The notes: a model not told the origin generated them from the sequence alone. 64,000 nt of DNA from Bradyrhizobium australiense (GCF_013114825.1 NZ_JAAVLX010000002.1:186001-250000), one strand, 5' to 3'. Shown: positions 9,214 through 18,696, counted from the stretch's first letter. Translations and numbers: made by a program.

Positions 9214-10158
9214 ATGCTGTCGCGCACTGCCGAAAACCTGTACTGGCTGGCCCGCTATGTCGAGCGCGCCGAATATATCGCGCGCACCATTGACGCGACC
9301 TTGCGCGTCACCGCCCTTCCCGCTGCCTATATCGGCAAGACCAATGAGTGGGAATCGGCGCTGCTGACCGCCGGCGTCAGCGCAAGCTTCTACGAGGTCT
9401 ATCCGGAGGCCACCGAGCAGAACGTCGTCGAGTATCTGGCGTTTTCGCCGGCCAATCCCTCCTCGATCAAGAACTGCATCGAGGCGGCCCGGCTCAATTC
9501 GCGCTCGGTGCGGACAGCGCTGACATCGGAGATGTGGGACACTATCAACTCGGCTTGGATCGAGCTGCAGGAAGTCTGGGGCAAGGGCAGGTCGAGCCGG
9601 GAGGAACTGGCGAGGTTTCTGCGCTTTGTGCAGGAGACCTCGCTGCGGTTCGACGGTTCGGCCTACCGGACCATGCTGCGCAACGATGCCTACTGGTTCT
9701 CGCGGCTGGGGCTGCACCTGGAGCGCGCCGACAACACCGCGCGTATTCTCGACGTGAAATATCACGTGCTGCTGCCCGAGGAAGAACACGTAGGCGGCCC
9801 GCTGGACTACTATCAGTGGACCTCGATCCTGCGCTCGGTGTCGGCGCTGACCGCCTATCACTGGGTCTACCGCGAGACCTTAAAACCCTGGCTGATCGCC
9901 GATCTCCTGATCCTGAACGACACGCTGCCGCGCTCGCTGGCGAGCTGTTACAGCAATCTGGTGCGCAATCTCGACCAGATCGGCGTCGCCTATGGCCGCC
10001 AGGGTGCCTCCCAGCGCCACGCCCGCGGGGTCCGCAACCGGCTTGAACACAGCCATATGGACGATATTTTCCAGCACGGCGTCCATGAGTTCATCCAGGA
10101 ATTCATCGCGGACAATTCAAGGCTGGGCGAGATCATCACCAAGCAGTATTTGATTTGA
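9214..10158 (+). CDS. Alpha-E domain-containing protein
   Basis: A 314-residue alpha-helical protein of the alpha-E (former DUF403) family, starting MLSRTAENLYWLARYVER, the usual opening of this family. It typically partners a circularly permuted ATP-grasp protein, here 176 bases upstream. Function is not established experimentally; a role as a scaffold or subunit of a peptide-ligase system has been proposed from context. ATG 9214 is picked by homology, since the upstream frame enters the family H repeat. Confidence 0.93.
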   Translation: MLSRTAENLYWLARYVERAEYIARTIDATLRVTALPAAYIGKTNEWESALLTAGVSASFYEVYPEATEQNVVEYLAFSPANPSSIKNCIEAARLNSRSVRTALTSEMWDTINSAWIELQEVWGKGRSSREELARFLRFVQETSLRFDGSAYRTMLRNDAYWFSRLGLHLERADNTARILDVKYHVLLPEEEHVGGPLDYYQWTSILRSVSALTAYHWVYRETLKPWLIADLLILNDTLPRSLASCYSNLVRNLDQIGVAYGRQGASQRHARGVRNRLEHSHMDDIFQHGVHEFIQEFIADNSRLGEIITKQYLI

Positions 10159-10160
10159 CT

Positions 10161-10266
10161 CCGTCATTCCGGGATGGTCCGAAGGACCAGACTCGGAATC
10201 TCGAGATTCTCAGGTGCGCAACTGCGCACCATAGTTCGATGCTTCGCATCGCCCCGGAATGACGAC
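10161..10266 (+). repeat. Interspersed palindromic repeat, family A copy 2
   Basis: Element with ends cgtcattccggg and cccggaatgacg around a core at 10204-10238. The core palindrome carries one mismatch (GCGCAACTGCGC). It separates the alpha-E and transglutaminase genes. Confidence 0.85.
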
Positions 10267-10287
10267 GGAGAAAACCAACGGTACGCC

Positions 10288-11127
10288 ATGCGCCTGCGAA
10301 TTGCCCACTCGACCAGCTATCGCTACGAGCCGCCGGCCACGGGCGTGATCCAGATCCTGCGCATGACACCCGGCAGCCATGACGGGCAGTATGTCGCCGA
10401 ATGGCAGATCGACGTCTCCACCGATTCCCGCCTCGACATGCATCAGGACGCGTTCGGCAACGTCACGCATGTGCTGACCCACGGGCCTATCGCCGACCTC
10501 ACCATCCGTGTCGAGGGCATGATCGAGACCCATGACACCGGCGGCGTGCTGCGCGGCACCGACGAACGCTTTCCGCCGAGTCTGTTCCTGCGCCAAACTG
10601 CGCTGACCGAAGTCAATCCAGCGATGGCGACCTTTGCCCGCGAGATGCGTTCGGAGTCCGATGGCGACGTGCTCGGCTTTCTGCATGCGCTGATGGTGCA
10701 GATCAACGAGCACATGACGTTCGACGAGGACCCGACCAATTCAGGCACCTCGGCGGCGGAAGCGTTCGCGCTCAAGCGCGGCGTCTGCCAGGACTACGCC
10801 CACATCTTCATCGCCTGCGCCCGCTCCGGCGGCGTTCCGGCGCGCTTCGTCTCTGGCCATTTCCTGCGCTCCGACGGCACCGTGCACCAGCAGGCCGGCC
10901 ACGCCTGGGCGGAAGCCTACGTGCCTGACCTCGGCTGGGTCGGCTTCGATGCCGCCAACGGCCTCTGCACCACCGACGCCCACGCCCGCGTCGCCATCGG
11001 GCTCGATTACCTGGGCGCCGCCCCGGTGCGCGGCACCCGCTATGGCGGCGGTGCGGAAACGCTGACGGTCGCCGTCAAGGTCGAGCAGGCCGGGCGGCCG
11101 GGTCAGTGGCAGAGCCAGTCACAGTAG
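10288..11127 (+). CDS. Transglutaminase-like cysteine protease family protein, Anbu-neighbourhood
   Basis: A 279-residue protein with an N-terminal bacterial transglutaminase domain (about 1-80) and a papain-like transglutaminase core. The triad is visible: Cys167 in KRGVCQDYAH, His205 in AGHAWAEAY and Asp221 in VGFDAANG. No signal peptide is seen, so it likely acts in the cytoplasm. Third member of the ATP-grasp/alpha-E/transglutaminase run. It may cleave or transfer peptides made by the ligase (inference). The start is set by the MRLRIAHSTSYRY homology. Confidence 0.93.
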   Translation: MRLRIAHSTSYRYEPPATGVIQILRMTPGSHDGQYVAEWQIDVSTDSRLDMHQDAFGNVTHVLTHGPIADLTIRVEGMIETHDTGGVLRGTDERFPPSLFLRQTALTEVNPAMATFAREMRSESDGDVLGFLHALMVQINEHMTFDEDPTNSGTSAAEAFALKRGVCQDYAHIFIACARSGGVPARFVSGHFLRSDGTVHQQAGHAWAEAYVPDLGWVGFDAANGLCTTDAHARVAIGLDYLGAAPVRGTRYGGGAETLTVAVKVEQAGRPGQWQSQSQ

Positions 11128-11133
11128 CCCTGC

Positions 11134-11224
11134 GTAGGGTAGATAAAGCGAAGCGTGCCCACCATTAAACATTGAGATCGTGGAAATATGGTGGGGACGG
11201 CGCGATGCGCCTTTGCCCACCCCT
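11134..11224. repeat. Interspersed repeat, family D copy 1
   Basis: Intergenic element with gcgaagcgtgcccaccat at the left and cgcctttgcccacccc at the right. The same motif (gtgggcaaaggcgc) is found at 18533-18580 and 60250-60376. It lies between convergent genes. Confidence 0.75.
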
Positions 11225-11229
11225 ACAGC

Positions 11230-12843
11230 TCACTTATCCAGCCACACGTCCTCGAACCTGAGATTATTGTACTGGCTGTTGTCGTGCGGCCGAAAATTCT
11301 TCACGTAGGGCTGCCAGCAATTGCCGGCCGACGAGTGCAGGATGATCGGCCGCGCGGCGTCCTCGACCAGTAGCCGCTCGATGTCCCAGACGATCTTCTT
11401 CCGCTTTTCCTTATCGAGCTCGCTAGATTGCGCCGCCAGCAGCCTGTCGACCTCGGCGTTGCAATACTGGGTATAGTTGCGCTCCGACTTGCAGGAATAA
11501 TTCTCGACGATGTTGCCGTCGGGGTCGTCGACGCTGACGCCGGTGACGTTCAGCCCGATCGTATAATCCTTCTTCGCCAGCCGCGCGTACCAGCGCGGCG
11601 TATCGAGAATGTCGAGTTCGCTCGTGATGTAGATCTTCTTGAGCTGGTCGGTCAGGATCACGGCGGGATCGCGATAGGTCGGCAGGTTCCGGGTCTGGAT
11701 CTTGATCTGCAGCGGTCTTGCGTCGCTGTAGCCGAGCTTCTGCATGACGGCCTGCGCCTCGGCGATGTTCTTCTCCGTATCGGGGCCGTAGCCCGTGAGC
11801 GACGACACCATTTCCGGCGGCATGCCCCATTCACCTTCGGGCTTTGCCAGCATGGCGCCGCCCATCCGCGCCAGCCCCTCCATCAGAATGGTGTTGAAGG
11901 GCTTGCGGTCCAGCGCCAGCGACATCGCCTTGCGGATATCGGGATTGTCGAACGGCGGATTGACGCGGTTGACCATCAAATTGATCTGCGTTCCCGTCGT
12001 CGTCATCTCGCAGATCGCATGCGGCGCGCGTGCCTTCACGTCCTTTATCAGGGGAATGCTGACGTCGGAAGGAAAGGTGATGTCGTATTCGCCGGTCGCA
12101 AAGGCCAGCACCCGCGTAGCGCGGCTGTCGATCATCCGGAAGGTGATCTCGTCGAGATAGGGACGATCCCTCTTCCAGTAGTCGGGATTGCGCACCAGGC
12201 GAACCTGTTCGCCGCGCTTGAATTCGACGAATTTGAACGGCCCGGTGCCGACCGGCTTGGTGCGCATCACCTGCTGCGGTACATGGCAGGGATAGACCGG
12301 CGAAAACGCACTCGCTAGCAGCACCGGCAAGCTCGGCTGCGGCTCGCTCAACTCGAACGTCGCCTCATAATCGCCGTTGATGGAGACGTCCTGCAGCTTG
12401 GTGTACCAGACCTTGCGCGGATTGCGGTGGAAGTCCTTGGTCTCGCCGCCCTTGCCGATCAGCATCCGCCAGGTGCACTGCACGTCCTTGGCCGTGAATG
12501 GCTGGCCGTCGTGCCATTTCACGCCCTGCCGCAGCTTAAATGTCAGCTTGGTGTTCGTCGAATCCCAGGACCAGCTTTCCGCGAGATCCGGGATGACGGT
12601 ATCAATGCTCTCGTGAACCTTGGCCGGATCGAACACCACGAGGTTGTTGAAGATCGCCGCAAACGGCGTCACCGAAGCAATCGTCGCTTCCTCGTGCAGC
12701 GAGGTCGAGGGCGGATTGTCGTTGTGATAGAGCCGCAGCGTGCCGCCCTTTTTCTGCGCTGAAGCGGGAGATGCAGAAGCGATCGCGACGCAAAGCAGCG
12801 CGATGGATGCGACTGGTTTCAGCAATGACCGCGTGGCGCGCAT
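11230..12843 (-). CDS. ABC transporter substrate-binding protein, family 5 (peptide/opine type)
   Basis: Periplasmic binding protein of 537 residues from the DppA/OppA family. The signal peptide is clear (MRATRSLLKPVASIALLCV..., likely cut after ASPASAQ). Family features include YHNDNPPSTSLHEEATIA, TFKLRQGVKWHDGQPFTAKD near residue 125 and ALDRKPFNTILMEG near 310. No permease or ATPase gene adjoins it, so it is an orphan binding protein or works with a remote transporter. ATG 12843 follows GGGAGG. It lies in the opposite direction between members of the Anbu cluster. Confidence 0.93.
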   Translation of the reverse strand: MRATRSLLKPVASIALLCVAIASASPASAQKKGGTLRLYHNDNPPSTSLHEEATIASVTPFAAIFNNLVVFDPAKVHESIDTVIPDLAESWSWDSTNTKLTFKLRQGVKWHDGQPFTAKDVQCTWRMLIGKGGETKDFHRNPRKVWYTKLQDVSINGDYEATFELSEPQPSLPVLLASAFSPVYPCHVPQQVMRTKPVGTGPFKFVEFKRGEQVRLVRNPDYWKRDRPYLDEITFRMIDSRATRVLAFATGEYDITFPSDVSIPLIKDVKARAPHAICEMTTTGTQINLMVNRVNPPFDNPDIRKAMSLALDRKPFNTILMEGLARMGGAMLAKPEGEWGMPPEMVSSLTGYGPDTEKNIAEAQAVMQKLGYSDARPLQIKIQTRNLPTYRDPAVILTDQLKKIYITSELDILDTPRWYARLAKKDYTIGLNVTGVSVDDPDGNIVENYSCKSERNYTQYCNAEVDRLLAAQSSELDKEKRKKIVWDIERLLVEDAARPIILHSSAGNCWQPYVKNFRPHDNSQYNNLRFEDVWLDK

Positions 12844-12917
12844 GGTGGCCTCCCAACCTTTTTGTTCTTGCTTTTGTTCTTGTCGAACAGCCAGACTGCC
12901 GGAGGCCGCCGGCTTAA

Positions 12918-13304
12918 TCAATACTCGCAGCTTTGGTAGTTCGAAGCCTCGCAGGCTTGCGCCATGGCCTGGGCCTGCGACATCTCCGCAGGCGTCATCG
13001 TCTTCGCGACCGCGCGCATTTCGGCCTTTGCCTTGCGGTCGCCGCGTTTGGCTGCCGCGCTGAACCACATGAAAGCGCGGGCGGCGCTTTTTCCGAAGCC
13101 CTCGCCCTTGCGGTACATCGTCCCCATTTGAGACTGCGCCTTGGGATTGCCGGACTCGGCCAACGGCCGGAGCAGGCGGATCGCCGGAACATAATCTCCT
13201 CGGTTGTAGGCCACCATGCCGTCTTCCCAGGGACCTGCCCGGGCGCCCGCGCTACCCAGTAGTAACAAGGCTGCAATCGAGCCGATCAGCGCTGATTTCC
13301 GCAT
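12918..13304 (-). CDS. Small secreted Sel1-repeat protein
   Basis: A 128-residue protein with a signal peptide (MRKSALIGSIAALLLLGSAGARA) and one or two Sel1-like helical repeats (NPKAQSQMGTMYRKGEG, then SAARAFMWFSAAAKRGDRKA). Sel1 repeats bind proteins, often at the envelope. The C-terminus has two Cys residues (ACEASNYQSCEY) that could form a disulfide. It lies 74 bases upstream of the substrate-binding protein on the same strand and is divergent from the Anbu gene. Partner unknown. Confidence 0.8.
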   Translation of the reverse strand: MRKSALIGSIAALLLLGSAGARAGPWEDGMVAYNRGDYVPAIRLLRPLAESGNPKAQSQMGTMYRKGEGFGKSAARAFMWFSAAAKRGDRKAKAEMRAVAKTMTPAEMSQAQAMAQACEASNYQSCEY

Positions 13305-13438
13305 GCGTTCCCCCGCCTTCGTTTGAGGTTTATTATCCGCTCGGCACATGCCGCGCCAAGGGGAATTGGGGTTGGATGCTCCTTCGAAATTGGCTACTAG
13401 ATTGGCGCCGAAAAAACGGACGCGTTCGGGGATTGGGA

Positions 13439-14197
13439 ATGACCTATTGTTGCGGAATTCTGGTGCGAGACGGTCTCGTCATGATCGCGGATACCCGCAC
13501 CAATGCCGGCCTCGATAATGTCTCGACCTTCCGCAAGCTGCATATTTTCTCGAAACCCGGCGAGCGTATCATGGCGATCGCCAGCGCCGGAAATCTGGCG
13601 ATCAGCCAGTCGGTGCTGTCGACCTTAACCGAGGGCATCGAAGACCCCAACACCGGTGAGGTCGAGACGCTGATGAACGCGCCGACCATGTTCCAGGCAG
13701 CGCAGCGCATCGGCCGCGCCATCCGCCTGGTCCATGCCACCGAAGGCCCGGCGCTGCGATCCGAAGACGTCTCCTTCGACGTCTCCTTCCTGTTCGGCGG
13801 CCAAATCAAGGGCTCGCGGATGCGGCTGTTCATGGTCTACACCGCCGGCAACTTCATCGAATGCACCACCGACACGCCTTACCTGCAAATCGGCGAGCAT
13901 AAATACGGCAAGCCGGTGCTCGACCGCGCGATGCATTACGATGTCGAACTCTATGAGGCGCTCAAGACCGGCCTGATCTCGATGGATTCGACCATGCGCT
14001 CCAATCTCGGCGTCGGCCTGCCGATCGACGTGCTGGTGGTCCGTGCGGACGCCTGCGAGGCCGACCTCAACCACCGCATCGAGGCGGGCGAGCCCTATTT
14101 CCACGATCTGCGTTCCCGCTGGTCGGCGGCGCTGCGCGCGGCGCATCAGAATATTCCGAGACCACCCTACAAATCCGAAACAGAAACCAAGAAATAA
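13439..14197 (+). CDS. Proteasome-type protease (Anbu family)
   Basis: A 252-residue N-terminal-nucleophile hydrolase related to proteasome beta subunits and HslV. ATG 13439 puts Thr at position 1 after Met removal (MTYCCGILV). Asp17 ([10 protein letters not shown]) and a Lys at 32 (FRKLHIF) match the Thr1/Asp17/Lys33 proteasome site. Anbu proteins form open helical or ring assemblies whose substrate is not settled. Genomic partners are the ATP-grasp, alpha-E and transglutaminase proteins, found 2.3-5.8 kb upstream here. A longer in-frame start at 13376 would bury Thr1 and is rejected. Confidence 0.93.
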   Translation: MTYCCGILVRDGLVMIADTRTNAGLDNVSTFRKLHIFSKPGERIMAIASAGNLAISQSVLSTLTEGIEDPNTGEVETLMNAPTMFQAAQRIGRAIRLVHATEGPALRSEDVSFDVSFLFGGQIKGSRMRLFMVYTAGNFIECTTDTPYLQIGEHKYGKPVLDRAMHYDVELYEALKTGLISMDSTMRSNLGVGLPIDVLVVRADACEADLNHRIEAGEPYFHDLRSRWSAALRAAHQNIPRPPYKSETETKK

Positions 14198-14210
14198 AGG
14201 CGAGGAAACA

Positions 14211-14975
14211 ATGGCCGACGCAACCAACAAGATCGCGCTCGTGACCGGTGCCGGCACCGGCGTCGGACGCGCCGCATCGCTGGCGCTGATGAATGCCGGC
14301 TTCACCGTGGTGTTGGCCGGGCGCCGCATGGAGATGCTGGAAGAAACCAAGAAGCTCGGCGACAACATCGGCAAGAGCCTGTGCGTTTCCGCCGACATGA
14401 CCAACCCCGGCTCGATCGCAGCGCTTTTTGCCAAGGTGATGGATACCTACGGCCGGCTGGACGTGCTCTTCAACAATGCCGGCATGGGCGCGCCACCCGT
14501 CAATTTCGAGGATCTCAGCCTCGAACAATGGCAGGCGGTGGTGAATACGAATCTCACCGGCCCGTTCCTGTGTACTCAGCACGCTTTCCGCATCATGAAG
14601 GAACAGACCCCGCGCGGCGGCCGCATCATCAACAACGGCTCGATCTCGGCGCACGCACCGCGGCCGTTCTCCGCCGCCTATACCTCGACTAAGCACGCGA
14701 TCACGGGTCTCACCAAGGCTTCCAATCTCGACGGCCGCATGTACGACATCGCGGTCGGCCAGGTCGATATCGGCAACGCCGCAACCCCGATGACCGACCG
14801 CATGGTCGCTGGCCCCGGTGTGATGCAGCCCGATGGCACAATGAAACACGAACCGCGCATGGACGCGAAGGCTGTCGGCGACGCCGTGGCCTATATGGCG
14901 GGCCTGCCGCTGGACGCCAACGTGCTGTTCATGACGGTCATGGCGACCAAGATGCCATTCGTGGGACGGGGGTAA
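14211..14975 (+). CDS. Short-chain dehydrogenase/reductase (SDR)
   Basis: A 254-residue classical SDR. The cofactor motif [10 protein letters not shown] is near residue 12, NNAGMG near residue 89, Ser in GSISAHAP, and the YTSTK active-site Tyr/Lys near residue 160. It oxidises or reduces an unidentified alcohol or ketone with NAD(P). GGCGAGGAAAC precedes the ATG. It starts 13 bases after the Anbu stop, so the two genes are probably cotranscribed. Confidence 0.92.
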   Translation: MADATNKIALVTGAGTGVGRAASLALMNAGFTVVLAGRRMEMLEETKKLGDNIGKSLCVSADMTNPGSIAALFAKVMDTYGRLDVLFNNAGMGAPPVNFEDLSLEQWQAVVNTNLTGPFLCTQHAFRIMKEQTPRGGRIINNGSISAHAPRPFSAAYTSTKHAITGLTKASNLDGRMYDIAVGQVDIGNAATPMTDRMVAGPGVMQPDGTMKHEPRMDAKAVGDAVAYMAGLPLDANVLFMTVMATKMPFVGRG

Positions 14976-14986
14976 TCAACTCGCTG

Positions 14987-15112
14987 ACGTCGTCCCCGCG
15001 AACGCGGGGACCCATACGCCGCGGCGCTGATTGGCTACGAGGCGTCTGTCGTTCGCGTCCACATGGAGAGAGCACGGCGTATGGGTCCCTGCGGTCGAAG
15101 GGACGACGTGCG
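14987..15112. repeat. Interspersed repeat, family F
   Basis: Element with ends gtcgtccccgcgaacgcggg and ggtcgaagggacgacg, containing a CCCATACGCCG / CGGCGTATGGG inverted pair. It fills the convergent gap between the SDR gene and the MFS pseudogene. Confidence 0.75.
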
Positions 15113-15127
15113 CCTCAGACACGCGCC

Positions 15128-16347
15128 CTACTCCAGGCGTTCCACCTTCCGCAGTGACGGAAACAGCTTCATCCATAACAGCGCAATCACGATCGTGCCG
15201 AGGCCGCCGAGCACGGCGGCCGGCACGGTGCCGAACAGCGCCGCGGTGACCCCGCTCTCGAACTGGCCGAGCTGGTTGGAAGCATTGATGAACAGGAAAT
15301 TGACAGCGCCGACTCGACCGCGCATCTCGTCGGGCGTCGAGAGCTGCACCAGCGAGAAGCGGATCACGACACTGATCGTATCGGCAGCGCCCAGCATCGC
15401 CAGCGCCAGCACCGACAGCCACATCCATTGCGACAGCGCAAACACCATCGTCGCAGCGCCGAACACGATCACGGCCTGAAACATCCGCAATCCCACATGG
15501 CGGTTGATGGTGTGACGCGCGAGATAGGCGGTCATCAGGAGCGCGCCGACCGCGGGCGCGGCGCGCAGGATTCCGAGCCCTAGCGGACCGGTCTGCAGGA
15601 TGTCGCGGAGATTGGCAACAGTGCCGTGACGCCGCCGAGCAGAACCGCGAACAGATCGAGCGAAATGGTGCCGAGAATCGCCGGGTTGTTGCGGATGAAG
15701 CGGACGCCGGCGTAGATATCGTCCGCGGTGGTATCCTCTTTCGCATGCTCCTGCCGGGTCGTGTGGATGAAGCCGGTCAGAACCGCGCCCGCCAGCCAGA
15801 ACACGACGATGACAAGGTAAGGCAGGCTCGGCGCGAAGACGTAAGCGAGACCGCCGAGCGCCGGGCCGGTGATGGTCGCGACCTGCGCAGCGCCGGAGGA
15901 GATCGCGGTCGCCCGCTGCAGCGAGCCTCTGGGCGCGATCAACGGCAGCAACGCGGCCGTGGCTGGGCTCTCGAAGGCGCCGGCGATCCCGATCACGAAA
16001 GTGGCAACGAATATCTGCACCTCGTTGAGCCAGCCGGCATAGGTCGACACCGCCAGGAACAGCGCGGTCGCGGCTTCCGCAACCTGGCAAAGCTGCACCA
16101 CGCGCTTGCGCTCGAACCGGTCGGCGGCGTGGCCGGCCACGAAAACCAGCAGCGCCGTGGGCAAAAATTGCACCACCCCGATCATGCCGAGATCGAAGGC
16201 GCTACCGGTGAGGTCGTAGATCTGCCAGCCGATCGCGACCGCCGCAATCTGGCTGGAGAAGCGCGACAGGCTGCGCGACAGCAGGAAGAACAGGAACGGC
16301 CCGCGCCTGAGCAGATCGCGGGCGCCGACAGGCGTGATGGCAGACAT
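15128..16347 (-). pseudogene. MFS exporter (EntS/MFS_3-like), frameshifted
   Basis: Major-facilitator protein of about 407 codons split between two frames. Residues from MSAITPVGARDLLRR to FAVLLGGVTALLPI are in one frame; the reading resumes as RDILQTGPLGLGILRAAPAV in another. The switch is near 15605-15611. Homologues read roughly LLPIYARDILQTG, so a 4-bp loss (or other net frame change) there explains the break. Both halves are otherwise intact with normal transmembrane segments, so the event is recent or is an assembly error. Confidence 0.88.
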
Positions 16348-16396
16348 ACGCGAGCGGTGGCGGAGCTCACGGCTGTTGTCAATGGTCGGGCTGCCC

Positions 16397-16530
16397 CACG
16401 ATGCGCTCAATGACGACGTGCCCCGGACGCAGCGCGGCACAACGTGCTGCGCTGCTGAGCCGGGGCCCATGGCACTCTCGGCCCTGCGGCGCAGCGCGAA
16501 GTGGCGCCGCACCGCGTCCGTGGACACGAG
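16397..16530. repeat. Probable interspersed repeat between MFS and CNT genes
   Basis: Divergent intergenic stretch with tgccccggacgcagcgcggc at the left and a ccgcgtccgtggacacgag arm at the right, plus inner gctgcgctgctgagccgggg. It has the inverted-end layout of the other repeats here, but no second copy was found in the window. Confidence 0.5.
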
Positions 16531-16588
16531 CTGGGTTTTCACAGCTCGACCAGGCTGCCATAATCACCAGCGGGGCTTTGGGGGATTC

Positions 16589-17839
16589 ATGCTGCAACTG
16601 CAATCGGCGTTTGGCGTGCTGGCGTTGCTGGCGATCGCATGGGCGCTCAGTGAAAAGCGCCGTGCGGTTTCGTTGCGGCAAACGGCAGTGGGCCTTGCCG
16701 TCACCATCGTCACCGCGCTGGTGCTGCTCAAGCTGCCGCCGGTGGCGAAAGCGTTCGGCGCCATCAACGACGCCGTGGGTACGATTGCGGCGGCGACGCG
16801 CGCCGGCACTTCCTTCGTGTTCGGATATCTCGGCGGCGGCGCGCTGCCGTTCGATCTCAAGGCGCCGGGCGCGGATTTCATCCTGGCATTTCAGGCGCTG
16901 CCGATCGTCCTCGTCATGAGCGTTCTGACGACGTTGCTGTTCTATTGGCGCTTGCTGCCGCCGGTCGTGCGCGGCATGGCGTGGCTGTTGGAGCGCACCC
17001 TCGGCATCGGCGGCGCGGTGGGGCTGTCGACCGCGGCCAATATCTTTCTCGGCATGGTCGAGGCGCCCCTGTTTATCCGCCCCTATCTGGCGCAGCTCAC
17101 ACGCAGCGAATTGTTCCTCGTCATGACCGGCGGGATGGCCGGCATCGCCGGCACCGTGCTGGTGCTCTACGCCACGTTTCTCGCCCCGCTGATCCCGGAC
17201 GCGGCGGCGCATTTCGTGATCGCCTCCGTGCTCGGCGCGCCGGCTGCCATTTTGATCAGCCTGATCATGGTACCGGAGACTTCGGACAAGCGTACCGGCG
17301 GGTCTTTGGAAGATCCCGACATGCACGCGTCCTCGACCATGGACGCCATCGCCAAGGGCACGGCGGCCGGACTCGAATTGCTGCTCAACATCGTCGCGAT
17401 GCTGCTGGTGCTGGTGGCGCTGGTTTACCTCGTCAATGCGATCCTCGGACTGTTGCCCGAGATCGGCGGCGCCAAGATTTCGCTGCAGCGGCTGCTCGGG
17501 CTTGTGATGGCGCCGGTGTGCTGGCTGATGGGCCTGCCCTGGCCCCAGGCAATCACGGCCGGAAGCCTGATGGGCACCAAGACCGTGCTCAACGAGCTGA
17601 TCGCCTATCTCGAGCTTTCAAAACTCGGCGCAGATGCGCTCGACCCGCGCTCGCGGCTGATCATGCTCTACGCGATGTGCGGTTTCGCCAACTTCGCCAG
17701 CCTCGGCATCATGATCGGCGGCCTCGGCACGATGGCGCCGGATCGACGCGAGGAGATCAACGCGCTGGGCTTGAAGTCGATCGTCTCGGGCACGCTGGCG
17801 ACGTGTTTGATGGGGGCGATAGTAGGAGCGATGACGTAG
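16589..17839 (+). CDS. Concentrative nucleoside transporter (CNT/NupC family)
   Basis: A 416-residue inner-membrane symporter that imports nucleosides with H+ or Na+. It contains the N-terminal Nucleos_tra2_N region, a central gate region (TAANIFLGMVEAPLFIRPYL near residue 155) and the C-terminal domain with GSLMGTKTVLNELIAYLEL near residue 330, including the NE pair used in substrate binding. GGGGGA lies 5 bases before the ATG. The upstream in-frame extension enters repeat-like DNA. Confidence 0.93.
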   Translation: MLQLQSAFGVLALLAIAWALSEKRRAVSLRQTAVGLAVTIVTALVLLKLPPVAKAFGAINDAVGTIAAATRAGTSFVFGYLGGGALPFDLKAPGADFILAFQALPIVLVMSVLTTLLFYWRLLPPVVRGMAWLLERTLGIGGAVGLSTAANIFLGMVEAPLFIRPYLAQLTRSELFLVMTGGMAGIAGTVLVLYATFLAPLIPDAAAHFVIASVLGAPAAILISLIMVPETSDKRTGGSLEDPDMHASSTMDAIAKGTAAGLELLLNIVAMLLVLVALVYLVNAILGLLPEIGGAKISLQRLLGLVMAPVCWLMGLPWPQAITAGSLMGTKTVLNELIAYLELSKLGADALDPRSRLIMLYAMCGFANFASLGIMIGGLGTMAPDRREEINALGLKSIVSGTLATCLMGAIVGAMT

Positions 17840-17844
17840 ACCCA

Positions 17845-17935
17845 TAGCCCGAATGGAGCGAAGCGCAATCCAGGGACAGGTGTTCCATCGTTCCCAGCGC
17901 CCCCCGGGGTTTCGCTTCGCTCCATCCGGGCTACC
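17845..17935. repeat. Interspersed repeat, family G
   Basis: Element with ends tagcccgaatggagcgaagc and cttcgctccatccgggctac, an almost perfect inverted pair. It lies between the convergent CNT and cupin genes. A diverged relative may sit at 56745-56822. Confidence 0.8.
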
Positions 17936-17938
17936 AGA

Positions 17939-18487
17939 TCAGCTCGCCAATTCCACCGTCTTGAATTCCGCCGGCAAGATCACCTCGAGCAGCTCGACAT
18001 CGTCGGAATAGTCCATGATCAAATGCTTGATGCGCGGCGGCTGGGTCCAGGCGCTGCCTTCTTTCATCAGCGTCTCGCCCTGGCCTTCCATGTAGGTCTT
18101 CACCCAGCCCTTGAGCACGTAGACCATCTGGAATTCGACATCGTGGTAATGCAGCTTTGAAACTTCCGCCGGATTGCAGGGACCCTGCAGGCGGATCACA
18201 TGCGCCTGCGCCAGACCGTGGGTCGCATCCGCAATGCCGAGGTCGCGGTATTTAGCGTAAGCGCGCAGGCCGTCGGCTTTGAAATCTTCTTCGCGATGAT
18301 GACTGATGGCGATGCGCTGCTTCGGCCGCGCCTTCGTGGCCGGCTTGGCCTTGGCCGCCGGCGCGTCCCTCGCCTTTGACTTGACGGTCTTGCGGGCCGA
18401 GGATTTGGCTGCGGCCTTGTGGCCCGACCATTTCTTTTTCACGGCGGGCTGCGCCGCGGTACGTGATGCCGCCTTCTGCTTGGCCAT
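17939..18487 (-). CDS. Cupin-domain protein with Lys/Ala-rich histone-H1-like N-terminus
   Basis: A 182-residue protein with two parts. Residues 1 to about 70 are Lys/Ala/Pro-rich and resemble histone-H1 or AlgP tails (for example KSSARKTVKSKARDAPAAK). Residues 75-182 form one cupin domain with the metal-binding HYHDVEFQMVYVLKGWVK segment and a second-motif PPRIKHLIMDYSDD. GGGAGG precedes ATG 18487. The basic tail could bind nucleic acid or polyphosphate (inference). The cupin ligand is unknown. Confidence 0.85.
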   Translation of the reverse strand: MAKQKAASRTAAQPAVKKKWSGHKAAAKSSARKTVKSKARDAPAAKAKPATKARPKQRIAISHHREEDFKADGLRAYAKYRDLGIADATHGLAQAHVIRLQGPCNPAEVSKLHYHDVEFQMVYVLKGWVKTYMEGQGETLMKEGSAWTQPPRIKHLIMDYSDDVELLEVILPAEFKTVELAS

Positions 18488-18532
18488 TGGAGCCTCCCTT
18501 TGTTTGTCCCGGGAGGCTAACACGAATCCAAG

Positions 18533-18580
18533 TTGTAGGGTGGGCAAAGGCGCATCTGCGCCGTGCCCACCACACTCTGT
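18533..18580. repeat. Interspersed repeat, family D copy 2
   Basis: Compact hairpin-like copy reading gggtgggcaaaggcgcat then ctgcgccgtgcccaccac, so the two family D arms pair directly. Confidence 0.75.
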
Positions 18581-18582
18581 CA

Positions 18583-18694
18583 GACCTCATCCGTGACGAG
18601 CCTGCGCAGCAGGCGTTTCGAAAGATGAATGGCGTCAGCGGCGCCGCATGGTTCGAGACGGCGCTGGCGCGCCTCCTCACCATGAGGGTCTGAA
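18583..18694. repeat. Interspersed repeat, family E copy 2
   Basis: Element with gacctcatccgtgacgagcc at the left and ctcctcaccatgagggtct at the right, and an inner gcatggttcgagacggcgct shared with 3935-3960. Confidence 0.7.
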
Positions 18695-18696
18695 AT

